This document shows, piece after piece, positions 29,033-39,749 of a stretch of DNA of 64,000 bases. This stretch comes from Planctomycetota bacterium (GTDB taxonomy: Bacteria > Planctomycetota > UBA1135 > GCA-002686595), in NCBI GenBank assembly GCA_029250885.1, contig JAQXEK010000003.1, positions 18,629 to 82,628 of the forward strand, in the 5' to 3' direction. Numbering within the stretch: the first letter of the stretch is position 1; each line of letters starts with the position of its first letter. The translations under genes and the position numbers were made by a program. The notes beneath the pieces are model-generated. The model searched no databases. It worked only from the letters and a program-made list of their open reading frames with translations, and was not told the DNA's origin.

Positions 29033-31069
29033 ATGAACCTCGCCACGCTTGACTGGATCATCGTGGGCATGCTGCTCGCCACCTTGACGGGCGCAGCTCT
29101 CCGCACCAAGCGCTATGGCAACAGCGTCTCGGGTTTCCTCGCGGCGAACCGCTGTGCGGGCAGATATCTAATCTCGGTTGCCTTCAACATGGCACAGCTG
29201 GGCGTGATTACCCTGGTCTGGTACTTTCAGCAGAACTACGACGTGGGCTTCACGTCGATCTGGTGGAGCCTAATGGAAGGCCCGGCCATGATTCTGATGG
29301 CCCTATCCGGCTGGGTCATCTATCGCTTCCGACGCACACGGGCTATGACCCTGGCGCAGTTCTTCGAGATGCGCTACAGCAAGAGCTTCCGGGTCTTCGC
29401 GGGACTGGTCGCGTTTATCTCGGGCATCATCAACTACGGCATCTTCCCCGGCGTTGCGGCGCGCTTCTTCATCGCGCTCTGTGGCCTGCCCGAGCACTTC
29501 CAGTTGCTGGGCTACCAAGTCAGCACGTTCCTGTCCTTGATGCTCGGCCTGATGGCTATCGCGCTGTTCTTCGTGTTCCTCGGCGGCCAAATCGCCGTCA
29601 TGGTCACCGACTTTCTACAGGGTGTCTTTAGCAACGTCGTGTTCCTCGCAATCATCGGCTACATCCTGTTCAGCATGCCCTGGGCGCACATGTCCGACAC
29701 GCTGCTCGGCAACGTTTGGGAGGGCGCCTTCGTCGTCGATAGCGTCAACCCCCTAGCCGGCAAGTCCATGATCGATCCCTTCGATCTGGGCAAGGAGAGC
29801 AACTTCAATGTCTTCTATTGGCTGATCAGCATCGTGATCCTGTTCTACGGAATGCGAGCTTGGCAAGGCGACCAAGGCTACAACGCAGCCGCCAAGAATG
29901 CACACGAGGCGCGCATGGCCAACATCCTAAACGGCTGGCGCTTCCGCGTGCTGATGCTGATCACGATCGTGCTGCCCCTGGCTATCCGTACGATCATGCA
30001 CCACCCCGCCTACGCCCTCGACGCGGGCACTATCGACGGAATCCTGGGCGCGTACCCGACCGATGCGCTTAAGTCCGAGGTCCGCACGCCCGCGGCCACG
30101 GCGCTGCTGCTGCCCACAGGCTTGCTCGGACTCTTCGCCGCGTCGATGCTGGGCGCATTCATCAGCACCAACGACACGTACCTACACTCCTGGGGATCGA
30201 TCTTCGTCCAGGACGTGGTGCTGCCCTTCCGTAAGAAGCCTTTGTCCACCCGCGCCCACCTGCTGCTGCTCAAGTCCTCGATCTTTGCCGTCGCGATCTT
30301 CGCAACAGTCTTCAGCTACCTCCACGACGAGCCGAGCCAGTACATCTCGATGTTCTTAGCCTTGACGGGAGCCGTGTTTGTCGGTGGCGCCGGGTCTGCG
30401 ATTATCGGTGGTCTGTACTGGAAGCGAGGTACGACCGAGGCTGCATGGACCGCGATGATCCTTGGCCTGTTGTCCAGCAGTACCGGTATTGTGCTCAAGC
30501 AAGACATCTTGGTGGCAACTCTTGTCGGCTGGGAAGCCGGCGGCGGACTGCTTGCACCGCTTGGGCAATTTGGTCTTTGGGTCCACCACAGTCCTTGGAT
30601 CACAGGGCAGGTCCTGGCCTTCGTTGCGGTCCTCCTGTCGATCACTTCGTACATCAGCGTCTCCCTGCTCGGTCCCCGCCGCGAACACAACCTCGACAAG
30701 CTATTGCACCGGGGCGAGTTTGCCGCGGTCGAAGACAAGGTCGAAGGTAAGACCGATCACGCCCCTTGGCTAGTCAAGCTTGGCTTTAACCCCGAGTTCA
30801 CTGGCAGCGACAAGTGGGTCACCCTGGTCACCGTCTCCTGGCCACTGGTCTGGACCGTGATCTTCCTGATCGGCACGATCTACAGCGTCAACTTTGAGGT
30901 CCCCGACGCGGCCTGGCTCTCCTGGTGGCGCGGCTGGATGTGGTTTACCTTCGCGGCCGGCATCGTGATCATGACCTGGTTCACCATCGGCGGCGCTCGA
31001 GATCTGCGGGACATGTTCCGCAGCCTGGAGCGCTTCCGCGCAAGCGAAGACGACGACGGTCAAGTCTAG
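29033..31069 (+). CDS. Sodium:solute symporter family protein
   Basis: A polytopic transporter of the SSS family (SGLT/PutP fold), 678 residues from ATG 29033; the frame allows a GTG start ten codons earlier. About 14 hydrophobic segments are visible. Family blocks are GNSVSGFLAANRCAGRYLIS near the N-terminus, ARFFIALCGLP, VMVTDFLQGVFSN and the GAFISTNDTYLHSWG region carrying sodium-site hydroxyl residues. The divergent CBM9-like/GH130/sulfatase operon suggests that it imports a sugar released from a sulfated or mannose-containing glycan, but this is inference. Only ~60 bp separate the two starts, so control is likely shared. Confidence 0.87.
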   Translation: MNLATLDWIIVGMLLATLTGAALRTKRYGNSVSGFLAANRCAGRYLISVAFNMAQLGVITLVWYFQQNYDVGFTSIWWSLMEGPAMILMALSGWVIYRFRRTRAMTLAQFFEMRYSKSFRVFAGLVAFISGIINYGIFPGVAARFFIALCGLPEHFQLLGYQVSTFLSLMLGLMAIALFFVFLGGQIAVMVTDFLQGVFSNVVFLAIIGYILFSMPWAHMSDTLLGNVWEGAFVVDSVNPLAGKSMIDPFDLGKESNFNVFYWLISIVILFYGMRAWQGDQGYNAAAKNAHEARMANILNGWRFRVLMLITIVLPLAIRTIMHHPAYALDAGTIDGILGAYPTDALKSEVRTPAATALLLPTGLLGLFAASMLGAFISTNDTYLHSWGSIFVQDVVLPFRKKPLSTRAHLLLLKSSIFAVAIFATVFSYLHDEPSQYISMFLALTGAVFVGGAGSAIIGGLYWKRGTTEAAWTAMILGLLSSSTGIVLKQDILVATLVGWEAGGGLLAPLGQFGLWVHHSPWITGQVLAFVAVLLSITSYISVSLLGPRREHNLDKLLHRGEFAAVEDKVEGKTDHAPWLVKLGFNPEFTGSDKWVTLVTVSWPLVWTVIFLIGTIYSVNFEVPDAAWLSWWRGWMWFTFAAGIVIMTWFTIGGARDLRDMFRSLERFRASEDDDGQV

Positions 31070-31217
31070 GTGTTCGGCGCCTTCCCGTCCTTAGAATGCG
31101 GAAACGGAAGGCGAGCCACTGCCAGACTTCTTTCTAGCCGTCGCGAAGCGAGTCCGGAACGAGGGCATCGCCGGCTGAGTGACACCGAGCTCGAGGCGCC
31201 CATCGAAGAATGCATGT

Positions 31218-31237
31218 GGGGCCGGTCTACCGGCCCC
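31218..31237. terminator. Hairpin between convergent genes
   Basis: An 8-bp GC-rich perfect stem with loop TCTA (arms 31218-31225 and 31230-31237), followed by TGTT. It lies between the symporter stop (31069) and the ftcD stop (31297), so it may end both transcripts. Confidence 0.5.
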
Positions 31238-31296
31238 TGTTGGCCGACTAGTTAAACTAACCCGTGAGGCTGTCCTGATCTGTGCCGAGCGCCGCC

Positions 31297-32982
31297 CTAA
31301 AGGTTCGCCTCCAGCAAGGCCAAGATCTCGGTCTCCAGTGTCTGGGCCTCGGCGCTAATTGCGGCCGCGCGGTTCACGTAGTCCTTAGCCGTGGCCTCGT
31401 TGACTAAGTCCTTGACGTTGATGCGCACGTTCAGCTCGCCACCCATGACGGCCGAGCGGGCACAGAGGGCCCCCACACCAGCGTCGGATGCCGAGGCCGG
31501 ATTGCCGATCTTGGCCATGGCGCGGATGGTCTCCATCGACTCCAGGCTGACCTGCATCACGCGCAGAGGGATGTCGATGGCTACACAGGTGGCAGCCTCC
31601 ATGGCCTCTGCCCGGGCTGCCTGCTCGGCGTCTGTAGACTTGGGCATGCGGATCGCATCCATGATGCCGTTAAAGGCGTCCGTGTCCGCGTCGATCAGGC
31701 GGATCAGCTCGTCGTGGCAGGCCTTACCCCTCACGGCCCAGTTAGAGAACTCCTCCCAACGATCGTCCCAGCCCGGCTTGTGGGCCGAAAGGTTTGCCAC
31801 CATGGTACCTAGGGCGGCACCAAGGGCGCCCAAGTTAGCCGCCACGGAGCCGCCGCCCGGGGCGACGGACTCGGAAGCGGTCTCGTGCACGAATCCCGCT
31901 ACGGTCAGGTCAGCCAGCTTCTTCGGACCACCCTTTGCCAGCACATATTCGATGATCTTCTCGTCGGGCTCGAAGGGACCCAGCTCGTCAAGGCCCATGG
32001 ACTTGACGGCGATCTTGATCTTCTCGGCATCGCTAATGCCTAGGCTGCGGCCCTGTTTGGCGAGGTAGTGGTCGGCGGCGGCAAGCACGGCTTGGAGCGG
32101 CATCAAGCCCACCACTTCCGAGCCTGTCACGCGGATGCCGCGGGCGGCGGCCTTGGCGACGACCTCGTCGAAGGCGACGTGTACCGGCGTCACAGTGATG
32201 TTGGTCAAGTTCATCGAGATCTGGGCGATGCCGTACTCTTCGATAAACCACCCGATGCCCTTTACGCATTTTAGCGAGCCCGGCTCCCAGACGTCGTTGC
32301 CGTTCGCGTCCTTGACCACCGGTGCAAGCATGCTGATGGACTCGCGCTTCTTGCGGCCTTTCTCGCGGACGTCATAGGCGATTGCGTTGGCGCGGCGGGT
32401 TGAGGTCGAGTTCAGGTTCACGTTATACGCAACCAGGAAGTCGCGGGCACTGACGGCGGTGACGCCTGCGCGGGGGTTAAACTTGGCCGGGCCGAAGTCC
32501 GGGGCCCAATCGGCGTCGGCCAGCTTCTTTGACAGTCCCTCGTATTCGCCGGCACGCACCACCGCAAGGTTGCGGCGACCCTCGATCAGGGCGGCATTCT
32601 CGTAGCAATAGACGCCGATGCCGGCCTCGCCAATGCGGCGCGCCATCTCGCGGGCGTACTCCACACACTCGTCCATTGTGACGCCGGAGATCGGCACGAG
32701 GGGGCAGACGTCAGTGGCGCCGAAGCGCGGGTGCTCACCGGTGTGCTTGGACATGTCGATCAGCTCGGCGGCCAGGGTCACACAGGCCACGGCCGCTTCG
32801 ATGACGGGCTCGGGCGCACCGGCGAAGGTGACCACGGTGCGGTTAGTGGCCTTGCCCGGGTCCACATCCAGCAGGCTGACGCCGTCGATGGCCTCGATGG
32901 CATCGGTCAGCTTGGCGATCAGGGCCATATCGCTGCCCTCGGAGAAGTTGGGGACACACTCGATGATGCGGGGGGTGGACAT
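31297..32982 (-). CDS. ftcD: Bifunctional glutamate formimidoyltransferase / formimidoyl-THF cyclodeaminase
   Basis: The N-terminal ~330 residues are formiminotransferase (IIECVPNFSEGSD, EHPRFGATDVCPLVPI, YCYENAALIEGRRNLAVVRAGEYEGL, FGPAKFNPRAGVTAVSARDFLVAYNVNLN). Residues ~350-560 are cyclodeaminase (VHETASESVAPGGGSVAANLGALGAALGTMV). The fused enzyme passes the formimino group of N-formiminoglutamate to tetrahydrofolate and deaminates it, the last step of one histidine-degradation route. At 561 residues it is close to the vertebrate and known bacterial fusions. I start it at ATG 32982 (MSTPRIIECVP); the frame continues upstream through a low-complexity Pro/Arg stretch. No other hut gene is nearby. 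Confidence 0.93.
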   Translation of the reverse strand: MSTPRIIECVPNFSEGSDMALIAKLTDAIEAIDGVSLLDVDPGKATNRTVVTFAGAPEPVIEAAVACVTLAAELIDMSKHTGEHPRFGATDVCPLVPISGVTMDECVEYAREMARRIGEAGIGVYCYENAALIEGRRNLAVVRAGEYEGLSKKLADADWAPDFGPAKFNPRAGVTAVSARDFLVAYNVNLNSTSTRRANAIAYDVREKGRKKRESISMLAPVVKDANGNDVWEPGSLKCVKGIGWFIEEYGIAQISMNLTNITVTPVHVAFDEVVAKAAARGIRVTGSEVVGLMPLQAVLAAADHYLAKQGRSLGISDAEKIKIAVKSMGLDELGPFEPDEKIIEYVLAKGGPKKLADLTVAGFVHETASESVAPGGGSVAANLGALGAALGTMVANLSAHKPGWDDRWEEFSNWAVRGKACHDELIRLIDADTDAFNGIMDAIRMPKSTDAEQAARAEAMEAATCVAIDIPLRVMQVSLESMETIRAMAKIGNPASASDAGVGALCARSAVMGGELNVRINVKDLVNEATAKDYVNRAAAISAEAQTLETEILALLEANL

Positions 32983-33151
32983 AGCGCGGGGCAGCTTGGC
33001 TTGGGGTAGTGGCGGTTGGGAAGCGGGGTAGTTTAGCCTTGGCCGGTTGGGGTTGGGCGGTGTTCTTGATTTGGAAGGGCAGTCCTCTTGGCGCGCAGTA
33101 GTTCGATGTGGGCCTTGGACCTTTAGCTGCCTCATGATGAGGTCATATAAA

Positions 33152-33189
33152 AGAACGCATCCCCAGCCTTGGTAGCAGGAGGATGCGTT
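33152..33189 (-). terminator. Terminator after the beta-helix gene
   Basis: A 10-bp inverted repeat (arms 33152-33161 and 33180-33189) with an 18-nt loop. On the minus strand it is followed by TTTTATAT, as expected for an intrinsic terminator of the gene ending at 33216. Confidence 0.65.
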
Positions 33190-33215
33190 CCTTGGGGGGC
33201 TGGTTTTGGGAGAGA

Positions 33216-34418
33216 CTACGCGCCTAGGACAAGCTGTAGAGGGTTGGTCAGCCAGGCGTTTTGCCCGTCTACGACTAGGGACTGGACACCGACCTTGAGG
33301 CCGGCCAGGGTTGGGGTCGCCGGCAAGGTGGCCGGTAGAGTGGCGGGGGCTTGGTGCCCTTGGCCGATGAGCAGGGAGAGCTGCCAGATTAGGCTAGGAT
33401 CAATCCAGAACGCTTCGCTGCCTAGGGGGTAGCTGAGGAGACCCTCGCCCAATGAGATCCCGTTGATGATGATTGCGCCCGCCGGCGCAAAGAGCTCAAA
33501 GACAATCGCGTCACCGGGTCGGACTCCCCCACCGAGCACGAGGAAGGGTTCGGGGATGGCAGGGACCTGGGCGGCTGGGGGCAACCCGGCTTGGCCCACG
33601 GAGATACCGCTTGCGACGAGGGTGACACCGCTCACCTTTAGGGTCGACAGGGTGTCCATTTGGACGATCTCGGGAGTGTTCGTGCGCATCTCGTGGTTTT
33701 GATTTCCACGGATAGTCACCCGGGAATCGCTAACTAGGACAGCCGGCGGTCCCGGGTTCCAGAAAGGAGGCGGGTAGCCATATCCCCGCAAGCTGCATCC
33801 GGCGAGCACGACCTCACTTTTCTCGGAGATCACCAAGGGGTTCCCCGCGACTGGGTAGTGTTCCGCGCATTCCAGTTCAGGGTCGAGCGGGTACTCGTCA
33901 ACCATGTCCCCGCCCTCGAAGTAGCAGTCCGTGAACACGATTCTTGCGTTGCGCACATCTGCTGCTCCTGTGGCCTCCAGCACCGGACCGTCGGGGTAGC
34001 AGGCCGACTGGCCCCAAAATTGGCTTCGCTGGACGAGCAGCTCCGTGCAGTCCTCCAACACCGCCGGCCCCTTCGAAAAGGTGCAGCCCTCGATGAGGCT
34101 GCGCCCAGTGACTCCCTTGACCACAAGGGTGTTGACCCTGGCACCAACTAGCGCAAAGTCGGTCACGGGACCGATGCTCACCGCGCCAACAAAGAAGGCA
34201 CCCCCCGAGTCTGAAAGGATATTCAGGCTCTTAGTCACGCTAATGCTGGCGTAGCCACCGGGCGCAACCATCAGCGTTGCGCCGGCGGGCACCAAGGGCG
34301 AGTCAATCGCCTCCTGAATCTGCGCAAACTGGCCGCCGGCCCCGCCAACGGTGAAAGTCTGCCCCTGGGCTGCCGCGGAGAGTGCCGTAAGTACGAGCAA
34401 TGCTAGGAGTCTCTTCAT
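33216..34418 (-). CDS. Secreted right-handed beta-helix protein
   Basis: A 400-residue exported protein. Signal peptide MKRLLALLVLTALSAAAQG from ATG 34418. Residues ~25-270 show pectate-lyase-like beta-helix repeats: FAQIQEAIDSPLVPAGATLMV, a series of short strands (SLIEGCTFSKGPAVLEDCTELLV, IVFTDCYFEGGDMVDE) and VVLAGCSLRGYG, but without recognisable catalytic Asp or Arg residues. Residues ~285-400 are a distinct beta domain ending LTNPLQLVLGA that resembles the tail of the SGNH-like protein at the left edge. Probably a cell-surface or extracellular glycan-binding or adhesive protein. Confidence 0.72.
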   Translation of the reverse strand: MKRLLALLVLTALSAAAQGQTFTVGGAGGQFAQIQEAIDSPLVPAGATLMVAPGGYASISVTKSLNILSDSGGAFFVGAVSIGPVTDFALVGARVNTLVVKGVTGRSLIEGCTFSKGPAVLEDCTELLVQRSQFWGQSACYPDGPVLEATGAADVRNARIVFTDCYFEGGDMVDEYPLDPELECAEHYPVAGNPLVISEKSEVVLAGCSLRGYGYPPPFWNPGPPAVLVSDSRVTIRGNQNHEMRTNTPEIVQMDTLSTLKVSGVTLVASGISVGQAGLPPAAQVPAIPEPFLVLGGGVRPGDAIVFELFAPAGAIIINGISLGEGLLSYPLGSEAFWIDPSLIWQLSLLIGQGHQAPATLPATLPATPTLAGLKVGVQSLVVDGQNAWLTNPLQLVLGA

Positions 34419-34478
34419 ACCCACAGCGTAAGGCAGCCTGGGCATAAAGGGACGGGCGAGTCATGAATTTAGGATTAT

Positions 34479-34589
34479 TCAAATCTGGGGTCTACCGCTC
34501 GAATCTCGCAGCACCGTGAGCACGGCCTCATGGAACGTCCCGGCAGAGACAAGGACCGTATTGCCGGGAGTCGGGAGAGCCACAGCGGT
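34479..34589 (-). pseudogene. Fragment resembling a beta-helix protein start region
   Basis: A 36-codon minus-strand frame without a start codon reads PTPGNTVLVSAGTFHEAV and onward to SSGRPQI before a TGA at 34479-34481. It resembles residues ~48-70 of the adjacent beta-helix protein (GATLMVAPGGYASISV...SDSGG). A further open stretch directly upstream in the same frame (34593-34710) is hydrophobic and ends in TAG. The best reading is a decayed partial duplicate of the neighbouring gene; chance cannot be excluded for so short a piece. Confidence 0.3.
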
Positions 34590-34710
34590 CTAAAGTTGAT
34601 TGAGGTTGGCTCCGTAGCCGGGCCAGCCGACGGCGATCGTGCCAACAAGGGCTAGGGGTAAGAGCAGCGAGAAGGCAATCAGGGGAGTGACGAGGTTCGG
34701 TGAAAATGCA

Positions 34711-34753
34711 AGAGCGGCGCTGGCCTGGGGAATCCCCAGGCCAGCGCCGCTCT
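34711..34753 (-). terminator. Very strong terminator of the respiratory operon
   Basis: A perfect 20-bp inverted repeat with a 3-nt loop AAT (arms 34711-34730 and 34734-34753). On the minus strand the hairpin is followed by TGCATTTTCACC, and it lies 27 bp after the stop of the cytochrome oxidase subunit IV gene. It closes the whole act-cta operon. Confidence 0.9.
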
Positions 34754-34780
34754 GCCGAACAGGCAATAAACTGCCGTGCC

Positions 34781-35143
34781 CTAGCCGACCTTCTTCATGT
34801 AGTCGGGATTGTCGATGCGGTGCTGCTCGATCTCGTGGTGGTATTCACTGACGTCGCCTAGGGCAATCGCCAGGAAAAGGCCCGCGAACAGGATGGCTCC
34901 GATAAATAGCAGTCGGTTGACGCCCTTGTCGTGGTTCAGGTGCATGAAGTACACGGCGACCAAGGTGGCCTTGACCGTAGCAATGATCATGGCGATCGAA
35001 AAGTCGATCGCGCCCAGGTTAAACTGGGCGACGGCCACGGTCAGGACAGTCAGAACGAGTAGGGCGCCGAAGATGCTCCAGAGCATCTTCATCGAGGCGG
35101 GGTGGCCGAGGTCGTAGCCTGGCTTTTCTTCCGAGTGGTGCAT
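34781..35143 (-). CDS. Cytochrome c oxidase subunit IV
   Basis: A 120-residue membrane protein of the prokaryotic COX4 family, an accessory subunit of caa3-type oxidases. Three hydrophobic segments are visible (LWSIFGALLVLTVLTVAVA, FSIAMIIATVKATLVAVYF, LLFIGAILFAGLFLAIALG), with the family's VKATLVAVYFMHL block. It is the last gene of the operon, 10 bp after subunit III. Confidence 0.88.
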   Translation of the reverse strand: MHHSEEKPGYDLGHPASMKMLWSIFGALLVLTVLTVAVAQFNLGAIDFSIAMIIATVKATLVAVYFMHLNHDKGVNRLLFIGAILFAGLFLAIALGDVSEYHHEIEQHRIDNPDYMKKVG

Positions 35144-35153
35144 GGGATAACTC

Positions 35154-35866
35154 CTAGTGGATCAGATACATCAGGGGGAAGAGGAAGATCCAGATCAGGT
35201 CGACCAGGTGCCAGTAGAGGCCAACGCCGTCAACAGCGGTGAAGTAGTGGCGGTTAAAGTCACCGCGGATCGCGCGGCGAAGTAAGAGGCCGATGGCGAC
35301 GATACCGAGCACGACGTGGATGCCGTGCAGGCCGGTCATGCAGTAGTAAATACTAAAGAACTGGTGTAGGTCGGGCAGCTGGGACAGGTTCGCCAGGGGC
35401 TCGCGACCCGCGGCCACGATAGCGGTGTTGTACTCTTCGAGGGCCACTTCATTGGGAGCGTAGGAGCGTCCCCAAAACAGGCCGGAGTGGAACTTGTGGG
35501 TGTACTCCATGGCCTTGATCACCAGGAACCCAAACGCACAAACCAAGGTTATTACCAGGTTGCGGATTAGCCAGGTGCGGTTCTCCATCTGGGCGTTTCG
35601 CACGGCCGTTGCCATGGTGAACGAGGACAGAATCAGGACCACCGTGTTGATCGCACCCATCTTCGTCGAGAGGAAGAAGTGGGCGTCGACGAACATCTCC
35701 GGGTGATGGGAGCGGTAGTACGCGTAGGCGCAGAACAGACCCGAGAAGAACAGGACCTCGGTCACGAGGAAGAGCCACATGCCAAGCTTGCCGGCCTCGA
35801 ACTGCTGCTCGGGCGTTTCAAAGAAATGCGCAAGCCACTCGGGGCGGTCTTCGTGTGTTGATGAAC

Positions 35867-35870
<4 letters not shown>
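35154..35870 (-). CDS. ctaE: Cytochrome c oxidase subunit III
   Basis: A 238-residue heme-copper oxidase subunit III. Blocks: [19 protein letters not shown] near residue 28, [36 protein letters not shown] and the C-terminal [20 protein letters not shown]. Seven-helix layout of the caa3 type is likely. It supports the stability of the oxygen-reducing core and holds no metal. The start overlaps the stop of subunit I by 4 bp (ATGA), so the two are translationally coupled. Confidence 0.95.
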
Positions 35871-37540
<1,670 letters not shown>

Positions 37541-37565
37541 AATCTTATATGAGGGGCGAACCCCG

Positions 37566-38579
37566 TCAGTTCCCCAAGCTCTTGATGTAAGCGATCAGAC
37601 CGTCGACTTGGTCTTGGGACAAGTCCTTGTATGGAGGCATGGCAGGGGGGTATCCCTTAACCAACTGGCTGTTCGGATCGACTATGGAGTTCAAGATGTA
37701 ATTCTCGTCCATGATGGCGGAACTGCCATCCTCGAACTCGCGCTCCGTTCCCCAGGTCCCCTTCCAGCTTGGGCCGATAACTACGGAGCCGTCGTTGGAG
37801 TGACATGCGATGCACTGCTGGCTCCAAATCTGTTTGCCGTACTCTACATCTGTGAGCCCGGCGCTAGGATCGGCCTGGGCAGCGACCCACTTATCAAAGG
37901 AGTCTTGGTCTTCGACAGTCACCTGAACCATCATCTGAGAGTGGTTCGTGCCGCAGTACTCAGTGCAGAACAGGGTGTACTGCCCTTCCATGGTTGGGTG
38001 GGCCCAGGTCTTGGTGTAGCGACCCGGCACCACGTCCTTCTTGACCCGGAAAGCCGGGATCCAGAAGCCGTGGATTACATCCTTCGATTTCATGACGAAG
38101 GTCACGTCCGTGTCCACAGGCAAGTGAAGCTCCTTATAGGTCTTTGCCCCGTTGGGGTACTCGAACTCCCACGACCACTGCTGGGCAGTGACCTGGATCG
38201 TGTACGCGTCAGGGGGGACCGTGTCACTGTACATGTAGGACTTGAAGCCGCTCCACCACATGACGATGGTCAGGAGGAACGGGATGATGCTCCAGGTGAT
38301 CTCAAGGGTCCAGCTATGACCCGGGGACGCCTCTCCCTCCCAAACACCCTTGCGGTACCGGTAGCGAATGGCCATGAAGACCATGGCCGCTACGATCAAG
38401 GCCGTGAAGAAGGCCGAGACCCAATAGATGTAGTAGAAAGTCCAGTCGGACTTTTCCGCGAGTGTCGAAGCCTGGACCGGGAACCAATAGGTTCCTTCAG
38501 CCGTGGGATCCGACGGAACGGCAACCTTTTGGTCTTGGACCAAGCTCGCCAGCGTGTTCAAAATGGGCAGGTTCATCAA
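37566..38579 (-). CDS. ctaC: Cytochrome c oxidase subunit II with fused cytochrome c
   Basis: A 337-residue subunit II of a caa3 oxidase. Two membrane helices ([21 protein letters not shown] and [15 protein letters not shown]), then a Cu_A cupredoxin domain with [19 protein letters not shown] and the Cu_A loop [13 protein letters not shown]. The last ~85 residues are a class I cytochrome c with one heme motif, CIACH, followed by GPSWKGTWG and an axial Met in the PPAMPPY region. The fused heme domain lets the oxidase accept electrons directly from the ACIII cytochromes made by the same operon. The start overlaps the SCO stop by 4 bp. Confidence 0.96.
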   Translation of the reverse strand: MMNLPILNTLASLVQDQKVAVPSDPTAEGTYWFPVQASTLAEKSDWTFYYIYWVSAFFTALIVAAMVFMAIRYRYRKGVWEGEASPGHSWTLEITWSIIPFLLTIVMWWSGFKSYMYSDTVPPDAYTIQVTAQQWSWEFEYPNGAKTYKELHLPVDTDVTFVMKSKDVIHGFWIPAFRVKKDVVPGRYTKTWAHPTMEGQYTLFCTEYCGTNHSQMMVQVTVEDQDSFDKWVAAQADPSAGLTDVEYGKQIWSQQCIACHSNDGSVVIGPSWKGTWGTEREFEDGSSAIMDENYILNSIVDPNSQLVKGYPPAMPPYKDLSQDQVDGLIAYIKSLGN

Positions 38580-39436
38580 GCGATGTCCTCTGCGCTACGG
38601 CGGCGCTCTAGAACACGAAACGTGATCAGGAGTCCCGCGAATGTGACCACAAAGACAGCGCCGACAATGCTAAGAATGCGGCGTGCAATCGGGGCGTACT
38701 TGCCCTTGGTCTCGTCGTAGCGAAAACAGGTTGTGAAGAAGAGGTCCATCAGTCCACCGATGGATCCTCCACTAGCGTTGATCAGGGCGAGGCGCACCGT
38801 TGCGGGGTCGTCCTGAATTCCAGTGAGGTAGAGAGAAACTTGGCCGGTGGGAGTCAACACGATGAGCGTCGCGGGATGCGAGTACTCTGTCGTGTCGATA
38901 CCTGCGACCTTGCGGTAACCGAAGCCAACCGAATCCGCAAAGGAGCGGTTGGCCTGGTCGGTGCCTCGAAGGAATGTCCAGGCGTCCTCGACTCCATCGC
39001 GGTTGTACATGTCGATGTACTTGGCTTTGGTGTCTTGGGTGCGAGAGGCCAGTTCTTCGGGGTTGATGCTGAGAGTGATCAGCCGAAAGTCGGTCCCGGG
39101 CTCAAGATCCATCTCCTTCAGAGTGCCGACCGTACTGTTCAGCACAATGCTGCACAACATGGGGCAATCGGAGTAGTGCAGGGTCAAGAGCACGGGACGC
39201 ACGCCGTCAAACAGCGAACGGAGGGGCACCTCCTCGTCGTTCTCGTCCCGGAAGACAAGGTCGAGGGGGATCTGGTTGCCGGGCCTCTGGATCACACCGA
39301 CCCCCACCACGTCCTCGGGAATGCTCCCCATAAGGGGGTCCCGATCCGTTTCGAGGGGCTTGTCCCAGACCTGCATGGCAGAGCTGGTGCTGGCGAGTGC
39401 CGCCACAAGGGCAAGCGTGAGAGAGAGGCGCAACAT
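38576..39436 (-). CDS. SCO1/SenC-family copper chaperone
   Basis: A 286-residue thioredoxin-fold protein that delivers copper to the Cu_A site of subunit II. Copper ligands: CxxxC in DCPMLCS (about residue 95) and the distal His in EYSHPATLIV. A signal peptide at the N-terminus (MLRLSLTLALVAALASTSSA) and a hydrophobic helix near the C-terminus (ILSIVGAVFVVTFAGLLITF) suggest a periplasmic domain anchored by its tail, the reverse of the common N-anchored form. It lies between the 97-residue gene (4 bp) and ctaC (4-bp overlap), which fits its role in assembling the oxidase. Confidence 0.92.
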   Translation of the reverse strand: MLRLSLTLALVAALASTSSAMQVWDKPLETDRDPLMGSIPEDVVGVGVIQRPGNQIPLDLVFRDENDEEVPLRSLFDGVRPVLLTLHYSDCPMLCSIVLNSTVGTLKEMDLEPGTDFRLITLSINPEELASRTQDTKAKYIDMYNRDGVEDAWTFLRGTDQANRSFADSVGFGYRKVAGIDTTEYSHPATLIVLTPTGQVSLYLTGIQDDPATVRLALINASGGSIGGLMDLFFTTCFRYDETKGKYAPIARRILSIVGAVFVVTFAGLLITFRVLERRRSAEDIA

Positions 39437-39440
39437 GGGG

Positions 39441-39734
39441 CTACTTGGCTTCGCGCTCCTCGATGACGAGGTCCATGGCCTTGTCGACGGGGATCTGGTA
39501 CTGGCCAGCCTCCTTGTCGATGGTGGCGTATTCGTTCAAGCGCGCCGCTTGGCTGGCGTCGTTCTCCAAGGCGGCCTGGGGCCGCTTCTCTTGGAAAGCC
39601 TGGAGCAGCTTGCGCTCGGTACTTTCCTTAAGTCCGGTTAGCACGAAGAAGCTCGTGATGACGATGCCCGTGAGCACGAAAGTACTCATGAACAGGGGGC
39701 CAATCGCCAGGTTTTCGTTTTCAGTGTGTTCCAT
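39441..39734 (-). CDS. Small one-helix membrane protein in the ACIII-oxidase operon
   Basis: 97 residues, family not recognised. Residues ~10-35 form one membrane helix (IGPLFMSTFVLTGIVITSFFVL); the rest is charged and probably helical (LKESTERKLLQAFQEKRPQAA...DKAMDLVIEEREAK). It sits 15 bp after actF and 4 bp before SCO, in a position where other ACIII operons carry small accessory genes. It may be an ACIII subunit or assembly factor, but there is no sequence similarity to ActG that I can see. Confidence 0.7.
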   Translation of the reverse strand: MEHTENENLAIGPLFMSTFVLTGIVITSFFVLTGLKESTERKLLQAFQEKRPQAALENDASQAARLNEYATIDKEAGQYQIPVDKAMDLVIEEREAK

Positions 39735-39749
39735 GGAAAGACCTTCCGA

